A DNA stretch of 64,000 nucleotides from Undibacterium umbellatum (lineage in GTDB: Bacteria > Pseudomonadota > Gammaproteobacteria > Burkholderiales > Burkholderiaceae_D), in NCBI RefSeq assembly GCF_014284125.1, contig NZ_JACOFX010000002.1, positions 744,001 to 808,000 on the forward strand, read 5' to 3'. The notes beneath the pieces are model-generated. The model was given only the letters and a program-made list of their open reading frames with translations. It was not told where the DNA came from and did no database searches. This document shows positions 1 through 9,120 of this stretch, piece after piece (the first letter of the stretch is position 1; each line of letters opens with the position of its first letter). A program made the translations under genes and the position numbers.

Positions 1-212
1 TTTCCATCCGTAGCGATGGCAGCGTGGAAGACATCAGCATCGTTCGTTCAAGCGGCCGAGCCGACATCGACGAAGCGGTGCGCCGTATCGTGCGCCTCAA
101 CGCCAAATACGCAGCCTTCCCACCTAATATCGCTGCGCAATACGATGTCATCGAAATACGCCGCATCTGGAATTTTGAAGATAATCTGCGCCTGGTAGAA
201 GAGTTGCGCTAA
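1..212 (+). CDS. TonB-family protein, C-terminal fragment (5' end outside window)
   Basis: The reading frame is open from base 3 and stops at TAA 210-212, giving about 69 residues. The pattern of a Ser-Asp-Gly-Ser turn, then alternating strand residues, a helix (IDEAVRRIVRLNAKYAAFP) and a final strand with IWNF is that of the TonB C-terminal domain, which contacts the TonB box of outer-membrane receptors. Only the last part of the domain is in the window, so the membrane anchor and proline-rich linker cannot be checked. It could equally be a TonB-domain protein of other function, such as a TolA-like protein. The internal GTG at base 24 is not the true start. Confidence 0.7.
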   Translation, partial: SIRSDGSVEDISIVRSSGRADIDEAVRRIVRLNAKYAAFPPNIAAQYDVIEIRRIWNFEDNLRLVEELR

Positions 213-282
213 TAACCAAGGTTCTTTCGCAAGGATGAGCACACCCAAAACATGGACGAATGGCTGATTTTTCTGATTGTCA

Positions 283-1317
283 ATGACGCAAGCTAAAAAC
301 TATTCGATAGTATCCATCGCACTGATTGCAATGAGTGCTCTTGTCGCGCTGTTGTCAAGTTTTGGTACCTTGGCTGAAAGTTTACGTATCCTGTTCATCT
401 CCGACCCTGATCAGTCCGGGTTTGCCAGTGTTTTTTCTGGCCAGATCTGGCGCTTGCTGACCCCGGCATTCATTCATTTCGGCCCCATGCATCTGATCTT
501 CAATTTGCTGTGGGTGTGGGATCTGGGTATGGTGATTGAAAACAGAAAAGGGCCAGGGTTTTATCTGAGTTTTTTCGTCGTTGCAGCAGTCATTTCAAAT
601 GTTGCGCAATATTTGCTGACTAGTAACCCGTTCTTTGGGGGTATGTCAGGCGTCGTTTACGGGCTGTTTTCTTATGTCTGGATGCGCGGTCGTTATGATC
701 CCGCATTCAATGGCATCATGCGCAAGGCAACCGTCAACATGATGCTGGCATGGTTTGTATTGTGCTGGACAGGGTTGCTCGGCCCAATTGCCAACTGGGC
801 GCATACCATGGGACTGGTCGTTGGGGCTGTCTGGGCTTATCTGGAGTGCAAGAGCCTGCGACTAGGCCAGACCTCCGCTTCGCTGCCTGCAAACAAAGTC
901 CAGAGTCTGGAGTATTTTTCCACTGCCGACATACTGAAAGCCGAGGCTCTGAGGAGTTGGGTCAAAGACCAGTATCTGCCAGAGGCAAGACAACAGTTTG
1001 ACACGATAGACGGCAAGTTGAAAATCATCACCGCGATAATTCAGCAAAAAGGTATTGAGACACTTCCGCCGCATGAAACTCAAGCACTGGAGATCGTATT
1101 TGCTGATGCCCTGGTACAAGAAACAGGCTTGAACTGGGCGGTGATTGATGATGATCATCAACGAACATTTATCTTGCTCAAGTCAGGCACACCACCGCTT
1201 AGTTTTAGCCTTGTACCTGCCACCAGGATCGCGGAAGCCGTGAAGGATGGCAAGCTCAATGAACTATTCCAAACCAGTGTGCAAACCATACGCAACAGTC
1301 AGTTGCCGCAAACCTGA
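283..1317 (+). CDS. Rhomboid-family intramembrane serine protease with extra cytoplasmic C-terminal domain
   Basis: A polytopic N-terminal half of about 190 residues carries the rhomboid signature. There is an H-x3-N pair (HLIFN, residues about 70-74), GMSG with the nucleophile Ser near residue 122, and NWAHTMG with the general-base His near 174 in the last core helix. These residues form the Ser/His dyad that cleaves transmembrane substrates in the bilayer. The following 150 residues are soluble and I do not recognise them; GlpG-type rhomboids lack such a tail. The frame opens just after a stop at 274-276, so the start is TTG 277 or ATG 283. I chose the ATG; no clear ribosome binding site is seen. 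It lies 70 bases after the TonB-like gene and may be independent. Confidence 0.85.
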   Translation: MTQAKNYSIVSIALIAMSALVALLSSFGTLAESLRILFISDPDQSGFASVFSGQIWRLLTPAFIHFGPMHLIFNLLWVWDLGMVIENRKGPGFYLSFFVVAAVISNVAQYLLTSNPFFGGMSGVVYGLFSYVWMRGRYDPAFNGIMRKATVNMMLAWFVLCWTGLLGPIANWAHTMGLVVGAVWAYLECKSLRLGQTSASLPANKVQSLEYFSTADILKAEALRSWVKDQYLPEARQQFDTIDGKLKIITAIIQQKGIETLPPHETQALEIVFADALVQETGLNWAVIDDDHQRTFILLKSGTPPLSFSLVPATRIAEAVKDGKLNELFQTSVQTIRNSQLPQT

Positions 1318-1561
1318 TTTGATGCATCAATACATCACTCCGGGATAAAGATCATGAGTATGCAAAAAACAGTCCGTGCCATCGCTATTTTGATTTGCCA
1401 GGCTTTGATGCATGGCCTATTCCTTGAGAACAGAATATAAAACTGTATCGCAGACTCGCTATTGTGATCCGTAGTCTCTGGTGGAAGGCCGTGGCAATAC
1501 CATCGATAGAGTGCCAGAGGGTAAGAAGAAAAAAACACATACCACTGGTAGAGATCAACTG
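1318..1561. other. Intergenic gap, no gene supported
   Basis: Between the rhomboid gene and the terminator of the opposite-strand lipoprotein gene I see no convincing coding sequence, RNA gene or regulatory motif. A 67-codon minus-strand frame at 1335-1538 lacks a ribosome binding site and family resemblance. Confidence 0.5.
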
Positions 1562-1593
1562 AAAAATGCCAGCCTATGTCAGCAAGGCTGGCA
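1562..1593 (-). terminator. Rho-independent terminator of the lipoprotein gene
   Basis: A perfect 9-bp stem (TGCCAGCCT at 1567-1575, AGGCTGGCA at 1585-1593) with a 9-base loop is followed on the minus strand by five U. It sits 10 bases after the minus-strand stop codon at 1603. Confidence 0.85.
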
Positions 1594-1602
1594 TATCCAG
1601 TA

Positions 1603-2910
1603 TCAGGGCAAGGCTGCAGGTTTTGCCAGATAACTTGTGGAATAAGTCTTGAACTGCCCGCCGTCAGTATTGATAGAAGTCTGGTTCACTTCACCTGTGC
1701 TGAACACGGCACCCAGGCCACCAACCGCCACCATTTCTGATGCATGCGTGAGGAAATACCGTACCTTATTGTCGCGGTATTTGCCTGACGAGCCACCTAT
1801 TTGAGTCGATGGCACGCCCAGCGGGGTTTGCCACCATAGGACGGGTAATTGCAAGCCCTGATAATAAGTCTTGGCCAGTGCGAAATGTTCCTTGAAATTG
1901 GGGGAAGTCAGGTTGGACTCATCCCAGTACCAGCCTGTGCCAGCGCGCGTACAGTAAGACACTTGCGGTACAGTTTCAAAACAACCGCCATCTCTGTCCA
2001 GGGTTTGCATGACGATGAAATCTGCCTTGTCTGCACCCAGTTTCAACATGTAAGACATGGCTGTTGAATGCAAATCGCCAAACAGGGCAGGGGGGAAGCC
2101 GATATAGGCGTTTGGTGCAATCGCTCTAGCCATTTGCATCAGGCATTGACTAAGACCGGCGACACTATTTGGCTGGTTGCTGCAATCTGGATTGTTGCTG
2201 ACTTGTGCTGATACTGTAGCCGGGTCGGCATTATTGGATATCCTCTGCGTATAACCCCAAAAGTCAGGCTCAAAATTGACCAGGGCAGGTTTGCCGTAAG
2301 CCTTGATTTGCTGGAACATCAGACGTACATTGTCCCAGTAATTTTTCATAAAAGTCGTATTGGTCAAACCACTCAAATTGCCATCACCATTGCTGGCCAT
2401 CTGGTACAAAGTGAACATTGGGATTGCGCCCAGTTTGTCTGCATTTTGCGCGACGACTTGTACATAAGCGCCAGACGGGCTGTTCCAGGTCGGCCATGAG
2501 CCAGCACCTACGCCAACCAGATATTGATCATAGATATCCGGGGTGATACCCTGCTTTTGTATATCCGCCAGATCAGCACTGCCGAGGCCGACCAGGAAGC
2601 GGCTGGACTTGCCCAGCTTGGCAACTAGCGCAGCAGCTTTTTTCTCCAGTGTGACGACTGTGGTGCCTGTACCTGTTCCGGTCGTGGTACCTGTGCCAGT
2701 GCTTGTACCCGTAGTGGTTCCGGTGCTTGTACCTGTCGTGGTACCTGTTGTCGTTCCAGTAGTAGTGCCTGTAGTAGTGCCTGTAGTAGTACCAGTTGTT
2801 GTACCTGCGGTAGTGGTGCCGGTAGTTGTCGCTGCGGTAGAGCCACCGCCACCACCGCAGGCGCTGGTGGCAATTAGCAGGCTTGCTGCGAGGATAGTTG
2901 GGAGTTTCAT
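1603..2910 (-). CDS. Secreted lipoprotein with Thr/Gly repeat linker and a glycosidase-like domain, function unknown
   Basis: The 435-residue protein starts at ATG 2910; the frame is open further upstream, but only this Met is followed by a signal peptide (MKLPTILAASLLIATSAC). The lipid-modified Cys would be residue 18, followed by five Gly. Residues 24-84 are almost only Thr and Gly in T-T-T-G units, a flexible surface linker. Residues 85-435 form a globular domain rich in Trp and aromatic residues, with an NFEPDFW segment and LPVLWWQTPLG. These remind me of TIM-barrel glycoside hydrolases, but I cannot assign a family. The gene is divergent from the DTW-domain gene, and a clear terminator follows it. 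Localisation to the outer membrane or cell surface is inferred. Confidence 0.75.
   Translation of the reverse strand: MKLPTILAASLLIATSACGGGGGSTAATTTGTTTAGTTTGTTTGTTTGTTTGTTTGTTTGTSTGTTTGTSTGTGTTTGTGTGTTVVTLEKKAAALVAKLGKSSRFLVGLGSADLADIQKQGITPDIYDQYLVGVGAGSWPTWNSPSGAYVQVVAQNADKLGAIPMFTLYQMASNGDGNLSGLTNTTFMKNYWDNVRLMFQQIKAYGKPALVNFEPDFWGYTQRISNNADPATVSAQVSNNPDCSNQPNSVAGLSQCLMQMARAIAPNAYIGFPPALFGDLHSTAMSYMLKLGADKADFIVMQTLDRDGGCFETVPQVSYCTRAGTGWYWDESNLTSPNFKEHFALAKTYYQGLQLPVLWWQTPLGVPSTQIGGSSGKYRDNKVRYFLTHASEMVAVGGLGAVFSTGEVNQTSINTDGGQFKTYSTSYLAKPAALP
2659..2841 (-). repeat. In-frame tandem repeat encoding the Thr/Gly linker
   Basis: About 180 bases are made of degenerate 12-base units (three Thr codons and one Gly codon). 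On the plus strand they appear as runs of gtagtacctgt/gttccggt variants. The central units are nearly identical, which makes copy-number change by slippage likely without breaking the frame. Confidence 0.8.
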
Positions 2911-3023
2911 AAGACTGTGGATAAAGTGGCAGAGGTTCTCTTTATGATAGACGATGCCTTTACGACTTTGCCTGAAACGATTTGAAGCTTGCCGCTTAAA
3001 TAACAATCCTTCACAATGTTGGC

Positions 3024-3653
3024 ATGTCAGAACCCACGCCGAAAAGAAAATCCTGTCCAAGATGCTTGCGACCATCTGCAGCCTGCATCTGCCACTGGAT
3101 TTGTGAGGTCAACAATGCTCCTGAAGTATTGCTGTTGCAACATCCGCTGGAAGTCAACAACGCCAAGGGCAGCGCACGCCTGCTTGATTTATGCCTGAAA
3201 GATTCATGCATAGTGGAAGGTGAACAGTTTGATCAACAATTGCTAATTAGCTTGCTGCAAGCTGGTGGCAAGCAGGCGGTATTGCTTTATCCAGAAACCA
3301 CACAAAATGGTGCGCAGGACTTGCAGTACGAAGCTCCAGAATTTGTTGCACACGACTTTGCATTGGCGAATATACGCCTTGTTGTCATAGACGCGACCTG
3401 GCGTAAAAGCCGCAAGATGCTGTACCTAAACCCCAGCCTGCAACAACTACCGCGCCTGAGCCTGCAAGACATGCCAGCTTCGCACTACCGCATACGCAAA
3501 GCCCACGCGCTTGATCAGTTATCAACACTGGAGGCAGCTTGTTATGCGCTGGTGCAGCTTGAGCAGGATGAGGAGAAATATCAACCGCTATTGCAAGCCT
3601 TTGATGGGTTTGTAGGGCAGCAGATGGAGTTTAAAAGTAAAAAACTTTCATGA
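3024..3653 (+). CDS. DTW-domain protein, tRNA-uridine aminocarboxypropyltransferase (TapT/YfiP-like)
   Basis: The 209-residue protein begins with a cysteine cluster (CPRC...CIC, residues about 11-23) typical of the family's metal-binding N-terminus. In the middle it carries DATW (around residue 134), the family's D-T-W signature with Ala for Thr, followed by KSRKM. Members of this family transfer the aminocarboxypropyl group of S-adenosylmethionine to a tRNA uridine, making acp3U; E. coli TapT modifies U47. Length fits the family. The ATG at 3024 lies 113 bases from the divergent lipoprotein start, so the two probably share a promoter region. The family call is firm; the exact tRNA position is inferred. 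Confidence 0.85.
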   Translation: MSEPTPKRKSCPRCLRPSAACICHWICEVNNAPEVLLLQHPLEVNNAKGSARLLDLCLKDSCIVEGEQFDQQLLISLLQAGGKQAVLLYPETTQNGAQDLQYEAPEFVAHDFALANIRLVVIDATWRKSRKMLYLNPSLQQLPRLSLQDMPASHYRIRKAHALDQLSTLEAACYALVQLEQDEEKYQPLLQAFDGFVGQQMEFKSKKLS

Positions 3654-3657
3654 CTGA

Positions 3658-4113
3658 CTAGCTGCTCTTCTTTGGTTTGCTATACCAAAGCGCATTCACA
3701 ATAATCCAGCGGTCTTCAAATCTGCCCATGTGGAAATAATCGACAAACCACGGGGTTTCCAGGCGCACTGAGGCGGCTTTGTCTGTCACGTCGAGGACGG
3801 TACAGGTGCGGCTCCATTCTGCCTTTGGCGTTTTAAGTGCGCCTGCTTTGGTCAGGTTGACCAGTTCTTCTTTGGACATGCGTCGCAGACCCAGGCGTTC
3901 GTCTGGCGTGTCGCCGATCACGGCACGCTTCGCCAGGTCTGGATGTAGCGACCGGGCTACCCGTTTGGGATCTGCTTCCAGTTGGCCATCGATATAGTCG
4001 TAGCAAGTGGCTTCGATTGCTGCAATGGTGGCAGCATCTGCGGTGGATGGGGTTTGATTGGTGCCAAGGCTGGCGTAAAAGGTAGCTGCGACGAAAAGGC
4101 TCACAAGGGACAT
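3658..4113 (-). CDS. Exported NTF2-like protein (putative lumazine-binding family)
   Basis: The 151-residue protein has an N-terminal hydrophobic stretch (VSLFVAATFYASLG) that may be a signal peptide. Its NTF2-like fold pattern is: a helix with CYDYIDGQLEADPKRVARSLHPDLAKR, a middle segment with LVNLT, then strands ending in DRWIIVNALWY. This matches proteins annotated as putative lumazine-binding, which despite the name usually have no known ligand. An AGGAG ribosome binding site lies about nine bases before the ATG. It ends 4 bases from the convergent DTW gene. No catalytic motif is evident. Confidence 0.7.
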   Translation of the reverse strand: MSLVSLFVAATFYASLGTNQTPSTADAATIAAIEATCYDYIDGQLEADPKRVARSLHPDLAKRAVIGDTPDERLGLRRMSKEELVNLTKAGALKTPKAEWSRTCTVLDVTDKAASVRLETPWFVDYFHMGRFEDRWIIVNALWYSKPKKSS

Positions 4114-4320
4114 GGTTTTTGGCTCCTGATTAGGTGCAGCTTTTATAGTATTAATTAAGGGACGAAATAAAGAATGACATGTTTGATGACACTTTAGCAG
4201 TATTCAACTTGCCTGGCCCTTGCTTAAGCAAGCGCATCCATTTACCTTGACCCTGAATATTCATGTTGGTTCCTGGAAGTTGTTCGCATTGCTATCGTCA
4301 GGAAAAATCTTCACAGCCAT

Positions 4321-4345
4321 AAAAAAGCCCCGCGAGAAGCGGGGC
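4321..4345 (-). terminator. Rho-independent terminator of the OPT transporter gene
   Basis: A GC-rich 7-bp stem (GCCCCGC/GCGGGGC, 4327-4345) with a 5-base loop is followed on the minus strand by six U. It lies 20 bases after the transporter stop codon. Confidence 0.9.
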
Positions 4346-4364
4346 CAGTAGTATCAATTCAAGA

Positions 4365-6347
4365 TCACATCAGCACATTGATGATCGCATTACCGATACC
4401 AATCAATGCTGCACCAGAGATCAGGCCAGCGCAGATAGGTTCACAGCCTTCTACCCAGAAGTCATGACCTTTGCTGCCAGGTGTGCTGTTCTTGCGACCC
4501 ATCCACCAGAATATGGCTGCGCCTATCCACATCGCCAGGCAAGACTCTGGTGGCAGGATGACGCCCAGGCCGATGGAAACAGCGGACAACGGGAAGCGGC
4601 CCTTGGTAAAGATGCGGGCAAGTTCGATGATGGTGGCGGCGACTGCTGCCACGATGATGCCGGTGATAGCAGAGGCTGGCAGGCTGCTGAAGCCTTTGGC
4701 GATCAGTTCGGCCACGCCTTTCCATTGCATCGCACCCGGGAATGCGAACTTGTCGGAGACGATAGTGGCGGTGGAACGTATGCCATCTGCATCAGGCGGC
4801 AGGAACAGCAGGAAGTACAAGGGGACACAAGCCAGCGCGCCAGAGAAGATGCCGATGATATGGCCTATCGCTTGCTGCCTTGGTTTCGCACCCAGCATAT
4901 AGCCAGGTTTGATGTCGGACAGCAGGTTGGAAGCATTCGATGCCACTTCTGCCGTCATGCCGGCAGGTATCAGGTTGTTGGCTGGGTTTGTGCTGTCGAT
5001 GGCACCCATGCTGAACTGGGTGATCTTTGACAGTGTGCCTGTCGGTGTCCAGGATGTCAGTGCCATTGCATTGGCGCAGATAATGGTCAGGATGAATACC
5101 AGCGGCAGGGTGATGATGGACATCAGCCACGGCACACCAAAGAATTCATGGGTGGTCCAGGCAGCCAGGATACTGAAGATGGGTATACCTATGTAAGAGA
5201 CAATCAGTGGTACTTCAATATGATCGAGAATGGTGCTGGTCTGGTCAGGCACTTTCTTTTGTTCGGATTTTTTGAACAGGCTGGTGAACAGTTCAGGCTT
5301 GGCGGCCAGGCTGATGAAAGAAGCGACCACCATCATGGAAACCGCCCACCATAAGCCCCATTGATTGACGATCTCGGTACGCGAGATTGGCACCAGTTTG
5401 CCGCTAGGAGCTATACGCTCGACGATGTCGCCGCGCTGTATCATCCACGGTGCGAGGAAAACGAAATTGATGATGGTGCCCAGCAAAACGCTGCTGGCAA
5501 CACGGATACCCATCAGGCCACCGACGCCCAGCATGGCAGCATCCAGGGTAAAGCGCAGACCAAGGGCACGGAAATCCGTGCCCAGGATTTTTGGGATCAG
5601 CATGTCATATTTGACGGCTGCAGTGTAATAGTAGTAATCGACACGTTCCTGAAAGTGCCAGGCTTCTGTCATGCCCGCCCATTTATCCATACGCAGGATT
5701 TTGAACTGGATGAACTTCATCCAGCCATCGCTGGTAATCATCTGGTAAATTGCTGTCCACATGGCTGTGAAAGCCATCAGGCGCGCCTTGTACATGCCGC
5801 TGGCAGCTTCGCCGGTATATACCGCATCCAGCACCACGCCACAGGCTCGGCCTTCAGGGAAAGGTAGTTGGTCTTCATTGATGAAGCGACGCTTCATCGG
5901 GAAGGCCACCAGTACACCCAGGATGGAGCAGATACTCATCCATACCACCAGGTGCCACCAGCTGACTACTGTACCGCTAATCAGCATATAGGCTGACAGC
6001 ACGGTATTGAGTGGCATGGTCATGTAACCGGCAGCTGTCGCGATGGATTGCGTGCAGTTGTTTTCAAGGATGGTGAAATCCTTGGCGAGACCCAGGTTGG
6101 CGAGGATTTTGAAAATCGCAAAGGCCAGGATGACCGAGGTCAGGCCGACGCCAATGGTGATACCGGTCTTGGCACCAATGTATAAAGCGGTTGCCGACAA
6201 TATGCCGCCAAGCAAAAAGCCTGTGAATGCCGAGCGTATGGTCAACTGTGCCATGTCTCCACGATAGATATTGGCAAACCACCACTCGTCCTTTTGGGCG
6301 CGGGTCCAGGTTCGTATTTGCTCTTCGCTTAATTGTTGCAGCGCCAT
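4365..6347 (-). CDS. OPT-family oligopeptide transporter
   Basis: The 660-residue, highly hydrophobic protein has about 15 membrane segments. It shows the pattern of bacterial OPT transporters: an early RSAFTGFLLGGILSAT segment, a central DQLPFPEGRACG motif (the family's PFP.G.A region) and a late PPESCLAMWIGAAIFWWMG segment. These proton-driven importers take up small peptides or metal-chelate compounds across the inner membrane; the substrate cannot be told here. The ATG is preceded by GGAGAAAAT. It stands alone between two terminators and is probably monocistronic. Length is normal for the bacterial branch. Confidence 0.9.
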   Translation of the reverse strand: MALQQLSEEQIRTWTRAQKDEWWFANIYRGDMAQLTIRSAFTGFLLGGILSATALYIGAKTGITIGVGLTSVILAFAIFKILANLGLAKDFTILENNCTQSIATAAGYMTMPLNTVLSAYMLISGTVVSWWHLVVWMSICSILGVLVAFPMKRRFINEDQLPFPEGRACGVVLDAVYTGEAASGMYKARLMAFTAMWTAIYQMITSDGWMKFIQFKILRMDKWAGMTEAWHFQERVDYYYYTAAVKYDMLIPKILGTDFRALGLRFTLDAAMLGVGGLMGIRVASSVLLGTIINFVFLAPWMIQRGDIVERIAPSGKLVPISRTEIVNQWGLWWAVSMMVVASFISLAAKPELFTSLFKKSEQKKVPDQTSTILDHIEVPLIVSYIGIPIFSILAAWTTHEFFGVPWLMSIITLPLVFILTIICANAMALTSWTPTGTLSKITQFSMGAIDSTNPANNLIPAGMTAEVASNASNLLSDIKPGYMLGAKPRQQAIGHIIGIFSGALACVPLYFLLFLPPDADGIRSTATIVSDKFAFPGAMQWKGVAELIAKGFSSLPASAITGIIVAAVAATIIELARIFTKGRFPLSAVSIGLGVILPPESCLAMWIGAAIFWWMGRKNSTPGSKGHDFWVEGCEPICAGLISGAALIGIGNAIINVLM

Positions 6348-6640
6348 ATTTTCTCCAAAGCGGGTTGTCGTGCTTGAAATGATGCCCAGCCCCTTGATGC
6401 ATATGCAAGCTTATTGCAAATATGAAACTCAGAGCCGGAAATATGAAAATTTTCTTTCAGGTGCGGCAGTATCCAAGCGACAGATGTTTTCTGTCAAGCA
6501 CGGGAAAGAAAAAGTTTATATATTTGTTGCTGCTTGGGTAGAGAGCGAAGATTTGAAGCTTCTTTTGCTTGAGTCTGCGGGAAATTATTGGCCATTTAAT
6601 CCGCTTTGCTGCAGTTCATATATTGATTGATACAAGCAAC
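6348..6640. other. Upstream region of the OPT gene, otherwise empty
   Basis: This gap holds the leader of the OPT transporter (minus strand) and the run-up to the groEL terminator. No RNA motif, operator or small gene could be supported. Confidence 0.45.
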
Positions 6641-6672
6641 AAAAAACCCCGCAACTTGCGTTGCGGGGTTTT
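6641..6672 (-). terminator. Terminator of groESL
   Basis: CCCCGCAA/TTGCGGGG (6647-6668) around a 6-base loop, flanked by A and T runs on both sides, follows the groEL stop on the minus strand. The symmetric A/T flanks would let it work in both directions. Confidence 0.9.
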
Positions 6673-6718
6673 GAGCAATGTGACTCTCGGTTAGATCACT
6701 GAGAGTAGCACGCAGCTA

Positions 6719-8389
<1,671 letters not shown>

Positions 8390-8412
8390 TTAATTGATAT
8401 CGTGGATGCCGA

Positions 8413-8703
8413 TTACTTCTGTACGACCGCGAAGATATCTTCTTCACGCATCACCAGAACTTCGTTGCCGTCAACTTTGACAGCCTGGCCAGAATATTTA
8501 CCGAACAAAACGCGGTCGCCGACTTTAACGTCCAGGGCGCGCACAGTACCGTTGTCCAGCAATTTGCCAGGACCAACAGCCAGCACTTCACCTTGATCTG
8601 GCTTTTCAGCAGCAGCGTCAGGCAGAACGATACCGGATGCGGTTTTTGTTTCTTGATCCAGGCGTTTCACGATCAGGCGATCATGCAGGGGACGAAGGTT
8701 CAT
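8413..8703 (-). CDS. groES: Co-chaperonin GroES (Hsp10)
   Basis: The 96-residue protein has the complete GroES pattern: [14 protein letters not shown] at the start, the mobile loop [18 protein letters not shown] that docks onto GroEL, and [11 protein letters not shown] in the middle. The family length is about 95-97 residues. The heptamer caps the GroEL ring. A strong AAAGGAG ribosome binding site precedes the ATG. It is the first gene of the groES-groEL operon, with a perfect HrcA operator just downstream of a sigma70-type promoter. Confidence 0.98.
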   Translation of the reverse strand: MNLRPLHDRLIVKRLDQETKTASGIVLPDAAAEKPDQGEVLAVGPGKLLDNGTVRALDVKVGDRVLFGKYSGQAVKVDGNEVLVMREEDIFAVVQK

Positions 8704-8767
8704 ACTAGCTCCTTTAAATTTGCGAGTAATTACTATTGGAATTCAATTAAGCTGGGGAAAGACTTTG

Positions 8768-8794
8768 TTAGCACTCTCTCCCAACGAGTGCTAA
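8768..8794 (-). promoter_or_regulatory. CIRCE operator (HrcA repressor site)
   Basis: TTAGCACTC (8768-8776), nine spacer bases and GAGTGCTAA (8786-8794) form a perfect match to the CIRCE inverted repeat bound by HrcA. It overlaps the expected transcription start of groES, so HrcA should block initiation until heat shock. Confidence 0.97.
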
Positions 8795-8822
8795 GTATAT
8801 GGGCGAGGCATGGGCTTTTCAA
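8794..8822 (-). promoter_or_regulatory. Sigma70-type promoter of groESL
   Basis: On the minus strand, TTGAAA (8822-8817) and TATACT (8799-8794) are separated by exactly 17 bases. The -10 box abuts CIRCE. No sigma32-type sequence is obvious, consistent with HrcA control. Confidence 0.85.
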
Positions 8823-9073
8823 GAGCTAAAAAAGAGCTAAATCAATATTTCTTTAATAATCAGTAGCTTAAGCATAATTTGCATGCGTGTTTTACGCGTT
8901 CTTTTCGACGGTTCAATAGATTTATTGACCTTTACAGGGGCGGGTAGTTTTGGGGGGGATGTTAAAGAGATAATTTCACTAATGAGCTTTGTCAAACTAA
9001 ATTCATGGTCTTTTTATTATTAACTGGTTTCGTGCTTGCAAAGAAAAACTTATTTGGCAGGTACGGCATCTTT
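8823..9073. other. Intergenic gap upstream of groESL, no gene supported
   Basis: AT-rich, with a short direct repeat of agagcta around 8823-8840 and a run of seven G near 8953. I see no coding sequence or RNA motif in it. Confidence 0.45.
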
Positions 9074-9103
9074 AAGCCAGGCAATTTTTGATTTACCTGG
9101 CTT
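9074..9103 (-). terminator. Terminator of the phospholipase C gene
   Basis: AAGCCAGG (9074-9081) pairs with CCTGGCTT (9096-9103). The hairpin lies 17 bases after the minus-strand stop at 9121. The U-run is short in this direction, so it may be moderate in strength. Confidence 0.6.
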
Positions 9104-9120
9104 TTAGAACGCAATACGAG

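Noticed and set aside
1335-1538. 67-codon minus-strand frame with hydrophobic end
   Set aside because: No ribosome binding site, no family resemblance, and it lies in a gap without a promoter; probably chance.
2659-2841. CRISPR-like regular repeats
   Set aside because: Units are 12 bases, in frame, without unique spacers; they code the Thr/Gly linker.
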